Shown here: piece by piece, positions 52,034-60,352 of the stretch
How positions within the stretch are numbered: position 1 is the first letter of the stretch
How the letters are laid out: the number at the start of each line of letters is the position of its first letter
NCBI RefSeq assembly: GCF_964275005.1
Contig: NC_092701.1
Span: 30,371,106 to 30,435,105 of the forward strand
Origin: Diadema setosum
Lineage: Eukaryota > Echinodermata > Echinoidea > Diadematoida > Diadematidae
Length of the DNA stretch: 64,000 bases
Direction: 5' to 3'
Program-made: the position numbers and the translations under genes
Notes under the pieces: generated by a model
What the model saw: the letters and a program-made list of their open reading frames with translations, nothing else
What the model was told of the DNA's origin: nothing
Databases searched by the model: none

Positions 52034-54499
52034 TTTTTTTTTGGGGGGGGGGGGGTGACCGGAATCTCGCGAAGTTATTTCCTTTATAGGTGTTTGTGTG
52101 CACTCAAGATGCTGCGTGTCATTTTTTTTTTCATTTACTAATGTTTCTATGTGCAAGATAAGATATAAGTAGAAGTTGTTTGATTACCATACAGTATGAT
52201 TTGAGCACCCCCTCAAGAGAATATTACATGACCATTTCACTTATAAAAAACGCAATGGGGATCAACTCATCAGATTGTTTAATCGGACATAGCCTATGAA
52301 TGCTTACTTCGATTTTTGGCAGGTTTTATACTTGGCGTCATGAAAATATCTCCCCCTAAAACTGCCAGACATATACACTCGTCATTGTTGAAAACAACAA
52401 CGACAACAACAAACACACAACAAGAACAAAATAGACCGTCGATTACACATTTAAAACATGCAAACGATATTTTTTCATTGTTATTGTTAGGTCTACTATT
52501 ATCTCGTTCTAACCAATGTGATCGTTAATGAATTAACGAAGAAAAAATATAAAGCAGTAAGTGTTCTTCGCTGTTCAAAATTTGTACCGGTATACCACAG
52601 ACGTCCTTATATCGCCAATGACAGTTTATTTGTTCGTATTCCGGATCTCTCGGACAACGCGCTTTTCATCATGAGGTATCCTTATTTCTGTTTTATATAC
52701 TTGTGAAACTTTTACGATATTTCCACTAAAATCTCTGATATTTTCTGACAGAGAACATCATAAGAAAAAAAAAGCCCAAATAGGACAGAAATGCAACACA
52801 CCTTTATTTCTTCGTCTATATTCTTTTTTCCAGGTTCACTTTTTGACATAGTGAAGGAAATCAGGCAGGCTATTGTGTTTGTTTCGGACAGATTTCCTGA
52901 CAGCAGGTAAGCTCGTTCTTTGATGTTATCCTTTTCTTTTTCTCTCAAGTTAGAATATTCGATCGTTACGCGAACAGAAGATGAAATCTAAAATGTGCTT
53001 GTAAACTGATCTGTTGGCCAAGACAAGGAGCAGAACATAATTATGTATAGGAATTTGATTCTCGTTTTCAAGACAACGGTCATATAGGTGTACACTGACT
53101 TTTTTTTTCATGTTAGTTTATCAAAGGTCGATGGTGAAAAGGACTGCAAAGTAAATTTACAGTGCTTTATTCCTAAAACTGAAAGCGTGATGGAAAACTT
53201 AATTGAAAGTGTGATTTATGAAAATGATACAAATGGAGTCTCACGCGCTCATCACCATCTTTAAAGTACCTGTCACGTGGTTTACATTCATATCTCAGGG
53301 GAATATACGTATCTGGCCACTGTGCCGGAGGTCATCTTTCGGTTATGATGCTTTCCACTGATTGGTCAAGTATCCTGCCAGAGAAGCCTGACGTCATTAA
53401 AGGTGAATCAATGTGTGATGTAAAATCTCACTTAATTCGATTTGTATTTTGCATGACTTTTTTTTTTGTTTTTTGTGTGACTTATATCCTTGCTTCAAAA
53501 GCAAAATAGACCTCGATTTGTATTGATGTATGGCAGGAATCATCTTGAAAAAAAGAAGTGATCAGAAAGATGTCATACTCAAAATAAATAGCATGACCGC
53601 GAAAATGACAACAACACAGTGTCAAACATGCATTTCCGCACTGAAAGCTTGCAATTTGATGTGATATATAGTGTTTTAGATCACCAGCCAAACTTTCGGG
53701 TGGTACACAGACTGATAAACCGTCCTTACGCCCTCCCCCTCCCCCTCCCCCTCCCCTCCCCCCTCCCCGGACCTATATTTGATGACAATTTCAAACTGAC
53801 GCGTATGTTACAATGCGTGACAATTCCAAGATGTAATTCCTTCTTTATTTCACATTGAATTTAAATGCTTCTCTTAGTCACGTCCAGCAATCTATATTCA
53901 TTTTTACTTTTTTTTTTCGATAAGATTGGAATATAGTTACTGTTTTCAAAATGTTTTCAGCATTTTCAACTACATTGTAACGGTTGGGAACGATTCTCTG
54001 TTCAGGTGTATGTGCAATATCCGGCATATTTGACCTTCAACCTTTGGTGCGGACACACATCAACGACAAACTTTTGTTCACGACGTGAGTATGACAACAC
54101 TTTGTGTGTCCAACTGTTCAATATAAGGCTGAACATGTGTAATGCCGTGTATTTGTCGTGGTACATAGCAACTGAGATTTAAATACAATCGAGTCGTTCA
54201 AGAGACTACGTTGCAAATTCATCTTAGTGAGTTGAATCGTAGATCAGATCATTTGAACTGATACATGTATAATGTTCTGTTGCACACGTTAGAGACTATA
54301 GACTATCCTCTTTTAAAATGTCATTCATGCTGCAAACTCACTCGTCACAAGAACGGATAGCCTAAATCGTGCAACTTTAATGAATTTTTCATATTGGTCA
54401 ATAACCATGGCACTTTGCATGTTCAAAAAGATACTTGTAACTTTGACCACATAGATGGATGTCCGAACTTATGCAGGATTGCAAACAAACATCATTTGC

Positions 54500-54546
<47 letters not shown>

Positions 54547-57500
54547 TCAGTATTATCATCACTGATTTCATTATTGTTTTAATCATTATGACATATATTG
54601 TTCATGCAATATTCATATGCAGAGCGCCATGTGCCATAAAACCAAATGAGGACAGTTTGCTCAGTTTTCCTTCAAAGAAAAGTTCATCGGCATCGATTGC
54701 ACTGCATTGCGTTGAGAAAGAAAAAAAAAATAATGCGCACTTTCCTTCGGAACAAACACACGATCATTTTTATAGTGTTCTCGTCGAACATGAGACAAAA
54801 TCAAAATACGTATCCAATCATGTAATAGCTATGATTTATATGTGATATGTACACTTAGTGATATATTTTGGGTGTATTATATATATAATATATCAAATTC
54901 CACAATATGTATGCATATAAGTATCATACACAGCTATTGATATTTCGCATTTGTGTGTGTATCTTTCATATTATGCGCAATGAACACTCACGTTACAGCA
55001 ATTCTTATTTTCTGCATAATGCTTCTCTATACTCGAAAGATCGTCTGCTTTCGCGTTAAGCCCGATGTTCATGGTGGATGCCATACCTGAAGCCAACCTC
55101 CGCATCAAAGTTCATCTCACAGTGGCCGAGTTTGATCCACCGGCATTCAACAAGCAGACAGAGGATTATTGCAAGGTGCTTATCACTATCCTGTCAGGCT
55201 GATAGGTCAGGGCTTCAACACTAAGGCCCTAATTCACGGAGGTGATATCTTTGTCCATGGTTTAAACCATGGACAAAGACCGTGGTTTTGTATGTGGTGC
55301 CAAGTGTCACATGGCCTATTTCGTTACGAAATCAGTCATTTTGTCGACGAAATGACCACGAAATGTTAACATTTCGTAACGAAATGAACATTTCGACACT
55401 TGGCGCCCCATACAAAACTATACGGTCTTTGTCCATGGTTTAAACCATGGACAAAGATTGTATCACCTCCGCGAATTCGGGCCTATGAGATGAATAAAAC
55501 GGTCAAGTTGGACATGAAAATTGAAAAGGTGCAGTGTCTTAGATATCAATTATTGGTTAACGTGATCAAAAGAAAAAACAAAACAATTATTATTGCATCT
55601 GATTGAAAAATTGTCCTACTTGGACGTAAATGAATGTTGATGAGGGGCAATATGTACGTTGATGTAGAACAATTTTGTCAATCAGTTACAATTAAAAAAA
55701 AAACAACAGCTGGACGGAAGAATTTCATGAATTAAAAAAATATATATTAGAAATATCGATCGTGTGAGTAAAGGGTGAGAAGTGAAAATTCTTTACTAGA
55801 AAAGAGAAATAATATGAAATAGAAGATGAAGGTACATACACACTTAAAAAATTATAGCAATTCAAAAAAAAAAGGTGTTGAGAGGTATTGTCACAGAAAA
55901 GATGTAACTATTATGAAAACGACCTGCTGAATTGGAACATCAGGAACCCAACTCACACAGGTTTTGGCTTTTATGTTTCAGTCCAACGTGCTTTTGTCTC
56001 GTTTTCTTTTATTTACCAGGGGCCTGTTTCACTAATCTCTTCTAAAATCAAATCCCAAGTTCAGTTCAATCAATATTGGGGACAATTTTGTGATCAATCA
56101 GTCAACAGAAGTTAGGAACTGTTTCGCTAAGCCATTTGGGAACAATACCTTGCCCCACCATGCAACAGTTTAGAATATATCTTGATGTCAATATATCCTT
56201 CGCAACTAGATCTGACCTGGATATGTGTCCCAACTTTGGATTCATTGTTTGGATCGATATAGTTCGTTTGTTTGTGAAACAGGGCCCTGGTACTAGTTCG
56301 ATTCTTTTTTCTTCGATTGTAACACATTACGTTACTTTAGTATTTTCTTGTTTTGATTTTCAATGTGAGTTTGACTAAGATTTTGCATGTACATTGTATT
56401 AAATTTGTATCCATTGTAAAGTGCAGAAGCAATTCATTGCTTAAATGTAATCATGGAGCTACTAAGTAGCTCCATGATGTAATCACGTAAAATCGAACGT
56501 ATAGGCCTATTTCGACAACATTACAGCCGTGGCTTCGTATGGGGTCCCTGTGGACATTAGCACAGGGAATTTTGACCGGATGCATGAGAAACTCCAATAT
56601 GGCCGCTGTGAAAGAGAACTGTGAAGAACGCCGCGCAAGTCCACATTTGCTTTTGTTTTGTTTTCTAATGAAAAAAAAAATGATATCTCTACAAATCATT
56701 TAATATTATATATATTGGCCTCAAAGGACTTGATATACACGATAAGTTCTTGACGTATACTCTGGCAACAAATTTATCTGTGCCAAAGGCAGACACGGCA
56801 GACCAGTATAACTCTTAAAATTATAAACTAAAGAAATACTGGAGAAACGTGCTCCAGAAATGTCAGACCTATAAAGATAAGTGGTATAGTATCTTGTCAT
56901 ATTCAAATGTGCGGAAGCTTATAAGAGTGCTACCGAGAAGACGAGATTATCCCTCGATTCTCGACGTCTTTAGGTTCGAGAAAGCGGGAAAGCGAGATCC
57001 GAGACTTGTCTTTTCGACTTCTCGGGTCCAAAAGGGCAAAAAGGCGAGATATGAGACCTCGTGTCCGAGAAGCGAGATCTCGTCATTTCGACCTCTCAGA
57101 AGCAAGGCACGATTATGAGATCCCGCCTCTTCGTTCCAACAATAAATCTTTAAAAAAGAGTGAAAGTACGACGAATGTGAATGCGTTATATTCGTTGAAA
57201 TGTGGAATAATTCAAAACTGGAAGTATTTGATACGTAGTACACGTCGTTTATGGATGAAGTGCTTTATCGACTTTGAAATCTACCTTTCTCACCAGTTGC
57301 TGACTGCTAGGGGGATAGATGCGGTGGCAACCTTTCTACCCAACAGAGATCATTTCGACAAGATCAAGGAGATGCACGAGGCAGATTGTCCAGTCCAACA
57401 GGTGAGTTGTATTTATACCATGCTCTTATTCTGTGTACTTGTTTTTTTTTTTTTTTATGCCTCCGCCAACGAAGTGGCCGGAGGCATTATGTTTTCGGGT

Positions 57501-58961
57501 CGTCCGTCCGTCCGTCCGTCCGTCCGTCCGTACGTCTGTACGTCTGTACGTCCGTATACGTACGTCCGTCCGTCCCGTTTTGTTTTTATCGATATCTCAA
57601 GAACCGTGTGGTGGTTTTGCATCAAACTTGGTATGAGGGTATATCCTTGGGGGATGATACTTTGTGTGGATTTTAGAGTCACAGGGTCAAAGGTCAAAGG
57701 TCACAGGTTATTTTGTGAAAAAATTGAAATTTCATGTTTTTCTCCATATCTCGCAAATGGTTCAAGGTATCTTCATGGAACTTAGTATATATGCTTGTAC
57801 CGATGGGCAGTGATTATCTAGGGAAGTTGGGGGTCATGGGTCAAAGGTCAGGGGTCAAAGGTCAAGGTCAACTCCTCAAAATATAACTACTTTCCTTATA
57901 TTTATGCAATGCCTGAAGGACTTTTTTAAAACTTGATGTATGCATGTATAACCCAATATATATTCTGTGGGAAGCTTCTTGCCAAAAGGTCAAAGGTCAA
58001 AAAGGTCAAAGGTCAAGTGAAAGTGCTAAATTGCACTTTTTCCTCCATATCTCAAAAGTAATTTAAGGTATTGTCATGAAACTTACATATTTATGCATGT
58101 TCTACCTAATAGTGATTCTCTTTGGAACTGTGGGGTCAAAGGTCAAAGCCCAGGTTTCGATACTATTTTACCATTTGATACTGAAATTATACTTTTTCTC
58201 AATACCTTGAAAATTACTCAATGCATAAACTTGTAAAAGGGTCAAAAGTCAATTGAACGTCATCAGTTCCCCCAAATACCTGCGCTCTGACGTTTCAATC
58301 ATTCATCCAATTGAACCTAGTTCTAGGAAAGTGAACATTCAGCACATTTGTGGCAAACCTGTCATTTTAATATTTTGCCAATTGTGTGAAACTGTCATCA
58401 CACATTGTCAAGACATTGTACTATAGACCTATTAGGAGAACCATGCATTATGGCGGAGGCATACACCAGTCGCCGTATCGACATTTCTAGTTTTTGTTAT
58501 ATTACGGTATCTACCAATTCATTTGAATTGAATTGAATCTTATTCTTTGATGGCATACCTTTAACTTCCAGGGTGTTAGATTATGGATATACACTCCGTC
58601 CTTCACTTTGCTTGTGGATGTGTCATTTGGGGCTGGGTTGTCATCTCAGATGTGCATGAAATTTTGATCTTTTATTGAACGCTGGAGGTATCTTTGTTTC
58701 CTTTTTAAATGGACTGCTTTGAAAAAAATAAGTGTCAAAAGTGCTTTTACGATAATCAAACCAACAAATGTCCCTGATAGCTTTCCCTATAGTCTACTTC
58801 ATGCTTGTGCTAATTGAGTTCAACACTTGGTCTTTAAGCCAGACCAAGGAAGTATCCAGATAATTTTGATTTAAAAAAAAAAAATGTGGCTAAAACCTTA
58901 TCCGTTCTCTTGTTGTTGTTTTGTGTCTTAGGTTTTGCTGGGACTGATGAACCTTCGCTAA
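18258..58961 (+). CDS. AFMID: Kynurenine formamidase (arylformamidase-like), 11 exons
   Basis: An alpha/beta-hydrolase of the family that hydrolyses N-formylkynurenine to kynurenine and formate in cytosolic tryptophan breakdown. Exons: 18258-18314, 40272-40365, 41611-41721, 43032-43086, 51779-51864, 52834-52906, 53299-53402, 54006-54084, 55040-55175, 57297-57401, 58932-58961. All introns are GT-AG, all phases agree, and the sum is 930 nt (309 aa; the human protein is about 303). Family landmarks in order: DLDRNY near residue 20, oxyanion-hole HGGYWQ (96-101), GYTMSP, nucleophile elbow SGHCAGGHL (164-172), SGIFDLQPL, acid Asp252 in AEFDPPAFNKQ, and catalytic His284 in NRDHFD. The expected nucleophile Ser is Cys167. 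Exon 3 seems to carry two compensating one-base indels. Introns total about 40 kb and are filled with transposons. Exon 1 is the least certain part. AATAAA signals follow at 58990 and 59150. Confidence 0.9.
19245..19290 (-). repeat. Possible LINE 3' tail (minus)
   Basis: On the minus strand AAATAAAACCAAACCAAGCC looks like a short-repeat tail after an AATAAA-like signal. No coding part is recognised. Confidence 0.3.
20079..23875 (+). pseudogene. Degenerate SAM-like multi-exon locus
   Basis: Possible exons: 20079-20129 (MSVFKLSGAEILFTFLK, donor GTAAGC), 21320-21588, 22062-22205, 22983-23074 (Cys-rich, YQVVSKGCCNQGSCDAV) and 23712-23875 (open to a TGA). All have GT-AG borders. Across exons 1-2 the string FLK-DKDVDMTALR then SDGDLKELGV resembles the core of a sterile alpha motif (SAM) domain, but in two frames, so at least one indel is present. 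Exons 2, 3 and 4 share a continuous phase; the join of exons 4 and 5 creates an in-frame TGA. It could be a decayed gene, a gene damaged by assembly indels, or a spliced non-coding transcript. I do not recognise the part after the SAM-like segment. Confidence 0.35.
24685..25110. mobile_element. PIF/Harbinger-like MITE (GGCTGCGTTCACATAG)
   Basis: Inverted ends GGCTGCGTTCACATAGAAG and CTTCTATGTGAACGCAACC are flanked by TAA on both sides (24682-24684, 25111-25113). A three-base TAA target fits PIF/Harbinger. Confidence 0.75.
26385..26632 (-). mobile_element. TA-inserted MITE, copy 2
   Basis: Inverted homologue of 3523-3771, sharing the TIRs and internal words such as TATATTGGTCACTACATATA. Slightly diverged. 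Confidence 0.75.
26898..27083. mobile_element. Tigger/pogo-like MITE (CAGTGGACTCCCG)
   Basis: Inverted ends CAGTGGACTCCCGTTATA and TATAACGGGAGTGCACTG with TA borders. The body repeats TTCGTTATAACGAA words. A relative is at 60353-60536. Confidence 0.75.
28501..29835 (+). pseudogene. Candidate basic-protein coding remnant split by a MITE
   Basis: 28501-28569 has an ATG and 23 codons (MAHHVDDSQGMDCTRSFSVS...) before GTATAT. 29202-29293 follows an acceptor (CTCCTTAG) and reads SKRSKWENQEPRFRPITGE then NRKRLEKK in one frame. A 330-bp GAGTGAA-type MITE interrupts it. 29625-29835 then reads SEKQRVKKYYGPVENLKSW and, after a frame change in an A7 run, HRAFGKKIKEGLSRSQQRV, ending in an acidic tail NVDLIDMEIDSQI and a stop. 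The strong Lys/Arg bias and the clean end suggest a real former coding region. No family is recognised. Confidence 0.3.
29295..29624. mobile_element. ACTCTC/GAGTGAA MITE with long poly-A
   Basis: Ends are ACTCTCTTAAAA and TTTTAGAGAGT, with several GAGTGAAAA/TTTTCACTC words inside. An A run of about 64 bases (29303-29366) and a T run near the right end are present. It belongs to the same family as the ends at 19626, 27900 and 63705. Confidence 0.65.
30524..30626. repeat. Near-perfect 103-bp hairpin
   Basis: Two 50-nt arms starting AAACCATGCATTATTG pair with one T/G mismatch (a G-U wobble in RNA) around a 3-nt loop at 30574-30576. Confidence 0.9.
32057..32104 (+). repeat. (GAA)n microsatellite
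   Basis: About 15 GAA units. Confidence 0.95.
32257..32429. mobile_element. MITE with TGACAAGTTGTCAG inverted arms
   Basis: The left arm carries GTGTTTCA and CCTGACAAGTTGTCAG; the right arm mirrors it with CTGACAACTTGTCAG and TGAAACACC. The arms themselves contain palindromes. Confidence 0.65.
33173..33508. mobile_element. Foldback element inside hAT copy 1
   Basis: Three nested inverted repeats share a centre: the TAGCCTATAA arms (33173 and ~33508), GCGAGACTACGAACAGTGGA arms (33276-33471), and an inner ATCGGTGGCAGT / ACTGCCACCGAT pair. No coding capacity. The same structure is at 47533-47868. Confidence 0.65.
33614..34854 (+). mobile_element. Nested 1.24-kb hAT-type element in copy 1
   Basis: The terminal inverted repeat CAGTGGCGTATCT is followed by GGGG at one end and AGGG at the other. 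Exact 8-bp duplications AATGCATG lie at 33606-33613 and 34855-34862. It contains several CTCGCTCGCTGCGCTCGC blocks and long G tracts, and no transposase. Confidence 0.85.
35322..36390 (+). repeat. Tandem array in hAT copy 1 (six units of ~155-200 bp)
   Basis: Each unit holds CAAGCTCGCTCGC, TGATGTTGCTGCC, GCGCCCGGTGCGCCCC, a C tract and AGCTACAAACGGCAGTTT. Unit starts are spaced about 155-200 bp. One unit carries a 34-bp hairpin absent from the others. Confidence 0.8.
35531..35564. repeat. 34-bp micro-hairpin inside array unit
   Basis: ATCAGGGAGGTG pairs with CACCTCCCTGAT. Compared with the hairpin-free unit at 35886, this is a 37-bp insertion that also duplicates CGC. The same hairpin is at 45496-45529. 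Confidence 0.85.
38690..39095 (+). mobile_element. Palindromic AAAGGAAACC MITE, truncated copy
   Basis: It shares AAAGGAAACCAAAACC, GTGGATTGAGTGAAAACAGC, GGAACCGCTGGATGAGGAGA and TTCCCCCTGCTTTCTGAAAG with the full copy at 62735. The right arm is missing or strongly diverged. Confidence 0.6.
39714..39813. other. Assembly gap (100 N)
   Basis: Exactly 100 N bases. The 399 bp before it (39315-39713) recur right after it (39814 to about 40210), with a few indels. Confidence 0.98.
40272..40365 (+). CDS. AFMID: AFMID exon 2
   Basis: Acceptor TTTTAG precedes it and donor GTAAGG follows. It encodes DLDRNYTCSIWSKRF and then NEVIKDYMEACSE, the N-terminal helical part that covers the active site in this family. 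It ends at phase 1. It begins about 60 bp after the duplicated sequence that flanks the assembly gap. Confidence 0.88.
40470..41037. mobile_element. Palindromic MITE copy in AFMID intron 2
   Basis: Left arm AAAGGAAAAGTTCACCTTCA mirrors right arm GAAGGTGGACTCGTCCTTTA, with about 150-200 bp of inverted similarity. TTAA lies at the right border and TTAT at the left. Confidence 0.65.
41611..41721 (+). CDS. AFMID: AFMID exon 3 (two compensating indels)
   Basis: The exon is open in the annotated frame and ends in AKMDIFLPKD, a strong family match. The middle of the annotated frame looks foreign, whereas the +1 frame reads AQLDVRYGPRDR, the conserved strand of the family. Both frame changes can be explained by single-A length changes in AAAAA runs at 41615-41619 and 41684-41688. 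The overall phase is kept, so this is either sequence error or a real short frame swap of about 22 residues. Confidence 0.75.
43032..43086 (+). CDS. AFMID: AFMID exon 4, oxyanion-hole HGGYW
   Basis: It encodes APVMLFIHGGYWQEESV between acceptor CACAG and donor GTAAGA. HGGYW is the hallmark oxyanion-hole motif of kynurenine formamidases. In phase 1, out phase 2. The Tigger-like insertion starts 430 bp downstream, in the next intron. Confidence 0.93.
44680..45760 (-). repeat. Tandem array in hAT copy 2
   Basis: Reverse-complement counterpart of the array at 35322-36390, with the same unit order and the same hairpin insertion (45496-45529). Confidence 0.8.
46204..47425 (-). mobile_element. Nested hAT-type element in copy 2
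   Basis: This is the inverted counterpart of 33614-34854, with the same target duplication (CATGCATT at 46196-46203 and 47426-47433). It was therefore already inside the larger element before that element moved. Confidence 0.85.
47533..47868. mobile_element. Foldback element inside hAT copy 2
   Basis: Counterpart of 33173-33508, carried as part of the larger inverted copy. Confidence 0.65.
48650..50240 (+). repeat. Satellite-like core of the Tigger-like element
   Basis: Irregular tandem units alternate two types: one with AAATCAAATGCAAGTCCATC and GAAAAGACTTGCGTTTGATA, the other with AGCGTTGCAGAGAAGACTTG and ATCTACGGAAGTG. Both carry the perfect palindrome GCGTTTAAACGC. At least eight such units are visible. 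Confidence 0.75.
51253..51335 (+). repeat. Possible LINE 3' tail
   Basis: GAAATAAATTGATTTGAATT followed by GAATTT is another tail of the AATAAA-plus-pentamer type. It lies just outside the Tigger-like element. Confidence 0.35.
51779..51864 (+). CDS. AFMID: AFMID exon 5
   Basis: It encodes KDIHAHIAAPLNEHAAITV followed by TVGYTMSPT, the strand and loop equivalent to the GYDLAP segment of vertebrate AFMID. Acceptor GACAG, donor GTGAGT, in phase 2, out phase 1. Confidence 0.9.
52001..52032 (+). repeat. (GTT)n microsatellite
   Basis: About 10 GTT units followed by T and G runs, in AFMID intron 5. Confidence 0.95.
52834..52906 (+). CDS. AFMID: AFMID exon 6
   Basis: It encodes SLFDIVKEIRQAIVFVSDRF then PDSR, the helix before the nucleophile elbow. 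Acceptor TTCCAG has a long pyrimidine tract; donor GTAAGC. In phase 1, out phase 2. Confidence 0.9.
53299..53402 (+). CDS. AFMID: AFMID exon 7, nucleophile elbow with Cys for Ser
   Basis: It encodes GIYVSGHCAGGHLSVMML and the following surface helix up to PDVIK. The family norm is G-H-S-A-G-x-H; here the codon at 53321-53323 is TGT (Cys). The rest of the elbow is intact. Donor GTGAAT. In phase 2, out phase 1. Confidence 0.93.
54006..54084 (+). CDS. AFMID: AFMID exon 8
   Basis: It encodes GVCAISGIFDLQPLVRTHIN and DKLLFT, matching the SGIYDLEPL strand of vertebrate AFMID. Acceptor TTCAG, donor GTGAGT, out phase 2. Confidence 0.92.
54501..54545 (+). repeat. (ATT)n microsatellite
   Basis: About 15 ATT units in AFMID intron 8. 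Confidence 0.95.
55040..55175 (+). CDS. AFMID: AFMID exon 9, catalytic Asp
   Basis: After a weak acceptor (CGAAAG) it encodes SSAFALSPMFMVDAIPEAN and then LTVAEFDPPAFNKQTEDYCK. Asp252 in EFDPP aligns with the catalytic Asp of the family. The donor is GTGCTT, a less common variant, and the exon ends in phase 0. The weak acceptor means a small shift in the start is possible. Confidence 0.85.
55222..55487. mobile_element. 265-bp palindromic MITE in AFMID intron 9
   Basis: The ends are AAGGCCCTAATTCACGGAGG and the mirrored CCTCCGCGAATTCGGGCC. Each half contains the perfect palindrome TTTGTCCATGGTTTAAACC..., and the centre holds TTTCGTTACGAAA and TTTTGTCGACGAAA words. Confidence 0.75.
56016..56292. 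mobile_element. MITE with GGGGCCTGTTTCAC ends
   Basis: Left end CCAGGGGCCTGTTTCAC is mirrored by GTGAAACAGGGCCCTGG at the right. The body is non-coding. It lies in AFMID intron 9. Confidence 0.65.
56450..56478. repeat. 29-bp perfect micro-hairpin with direct repeats
   Basis: 14-nt arms (ATCATGGAGCTACT) around one base. A direct repeat ATGTAATCA lies at 56445-56453 and 56477-56485, around a 23-bp core. Confidence 0.85.
56930..57130. repeat. CGAGATCTCG-rich palindromic repeat
   Basis: A dense mix of CGAGA, TCTCG and CGAGATCTCG words in both orientations, mirrored around about 57030. It lies 170 bp before AFMID exon 10 and opens a long false ORF through that exon. Confidence 0.5.
57297..57401 (+). 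CDS. AFMID: AFMID exon 10, catalytic His
   Basis: It encodes LLTARGIDAVATFLPNRDHF and then DKIKEMHEADCPVQQ (35 codons, phase 0 to 0). The DHF motif carries the catalytic His284. The pyrimidine-rich acceptor CTTTCTCACCAG and donor GTGAGT are strong. A CGAGATCTCG-rich repeat lies just upstream and the AGGTCA-rich repeat starts 55 bp downstream. Confidence 0.92.
57457..58493. repeat. ~1-kb ATGCCTCCGCC repeat with AGGTCA clusters
   Basis: It starts ATGCCTCCGCCAACG and ends with GGCGGAGGCATACACC and AGTCGCCGTATCG. A (GTCC)n run lies at 57501-57530. Blocks of GGTCAAAGGTCA occur near 57677, 57838, 57985 and 58134. This layout is familiar from dispersed repeats of marine invertebrates. It lies in the last AFMID intron. 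Confidence 0.7.
58519..58562 (-). repeat. Possible LINE 3' tail (minus)
   Basis: On the minus strand AATAAGATTCAATTCAATTC is a pentamer tail of the same kind, in the last AFMID intron. Confidence 0.35.
58932..58961 (+). CDS. AFMID: AFMID terminal exon
   Basis: Acceptor TCTTAG is followed by VLLGLMNLR and TAA. It completes the C-terminal helix at the length normal for the family. AATAAA lies 28 bp after the stop. Confidence 0.8.
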   Translation, partial: VLLGLMNLR

Positions 58962-58989
58962 GCCGCTTCATTTATGTCGACAGCGGGAG

Positions 58990-59155
58990 AATAAAGACAT
59001 CCATGCTGGAAGTCTTTTTTTAAATACTTTAAATAGGTGATTTTTCTCACCTTTCGGATCACAACAAAGTGTGATTACCGTTATGATACTGTACGACTCT
59101 GATAATCGAAGACAACAATACATTGCATTCAGTTTATGCAGTCCACTAGAATAAA
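58990..59155 (+). terminator. Candidate AFMID polyadenylation signals
   Basis: AATAAA hexamers occur at 58990-58995 and 59150-59155, 28 and 188 bp after the AFMID stop codon. Either could define the 3' end; no transcript evidence is available. Confidence 0.5.
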
Positions 59156-59711
59156 GGTTGTGGTGGATGATTTTAGCGTATATAGGTATAAAGACGTTGC
59201 CTATTGTTGTATACAATGCACTTCCTAACCTAACAAAGAATCGATGATCATGCGTGGAAGTGAAATTTGCCATGTCAAATGATCAGATTGATCGGCCACA
59301 CTAGTCTGTAATGAGGCCTATTCGACACGTTTTATTCGAGTTGGAAAATTTCGTCGTGCGATTCGCATAAACTCGGCGACGGTGGCATTTTTTTTCTCCT
59401 CGCATAATAATCATGTTGATCCCCAAGAACGTTTTCTTCGATAGTCCGTAATGTGTGGCTGCAACAATGTATGACGAGTTGATCGATTTAATTGGTCTAA
59501 GTCAAATGTCGTGTTGTGCATTATCGTCTTTTTGATCATGTTCATCTTTGTAGATTAACAATCATATCTGAAAGTGCCTTACTCTTCTTTCTATAGATAA
59601 CAATATTAACCCTCATTATCATTTCGACTCCTCAAATGCTGCTTGCTTGAAGTACATGTATAATAGAGCAACTCCTCAGGGAGAATAAATCAATAATGCT
59701 ATCGACAATGA

Positions 59712-59867
59712 CAGTGGTGGATCCAGGTGGGGGCACATCGGGCGCGCCCCCTTTACTTTTTGTTAAACAAAAGAAATAAGAAGAAAAATGGAGGGGGGGG
59801 GGGGTGGTGTGCGCCCCCTACTAATTCTAAGGTGCCCGCTTTTACCGAATTCCTGGATCCGCCCCTT
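59712..59867. mobile_element. 156-bp hAT-like MITE (CAGTGGTGGATCCAGG)
   Basis: Ends CAGTGGTGGATCCAGG and CCTGGATCCGCCCCTT; CAATGA flanks both sides as a probable target duplication. The interior is G-rich. Confidence 0.6.
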
Positions 59868-60352
59868 CAATGATATGAACGCCTTGAAATTTCATATATT
59901 CTTACGTTGTTTTTTTTTTAACAATATGACCGCAACAAGAAAACTGAATTGGCTTTAATAAAATTTGATTTTAAACTAGAAAACTATACAATTTTGTCGT
60001 CTGGTTATATAACTTGATCTAATGAAGAAAATTTTAACATGGTTCAATTATATCTTAAATTCCTCGACGAATAAAAAGAAAACTTTGTTGAAATTTGCAA
60101 GATCTGCTTGAAAGTGTGCTTGTTCGGTCCTGCTATATCTCTATCTCTTTGTACTTCCCTCATGCTGCAGCACGTCAATATCATTTGCTACACTTTGAGT
60201 ATTTTTATTAGTGGAATTGTCGCATATAAGTTCTCATGATTGATCGCTATGTTTACGATTTGAATGATAGGTTTAGTTAGAAAAACCTATATCAATGTTT
60301 CCGAAAAGTTTTGTCAGAGTGATTTGAAAACTGTCATATACAGATAACAGTA

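Noticed and set aside
57006-57785. 259-codon open frame on the plus strand
   Set aside because: It is a read-through of a CGAGATCTCG repeat, AFMID exon 10 with its donor, and the start of the AGGTCA repeat. Only the exon part (57297-57401) is supported.
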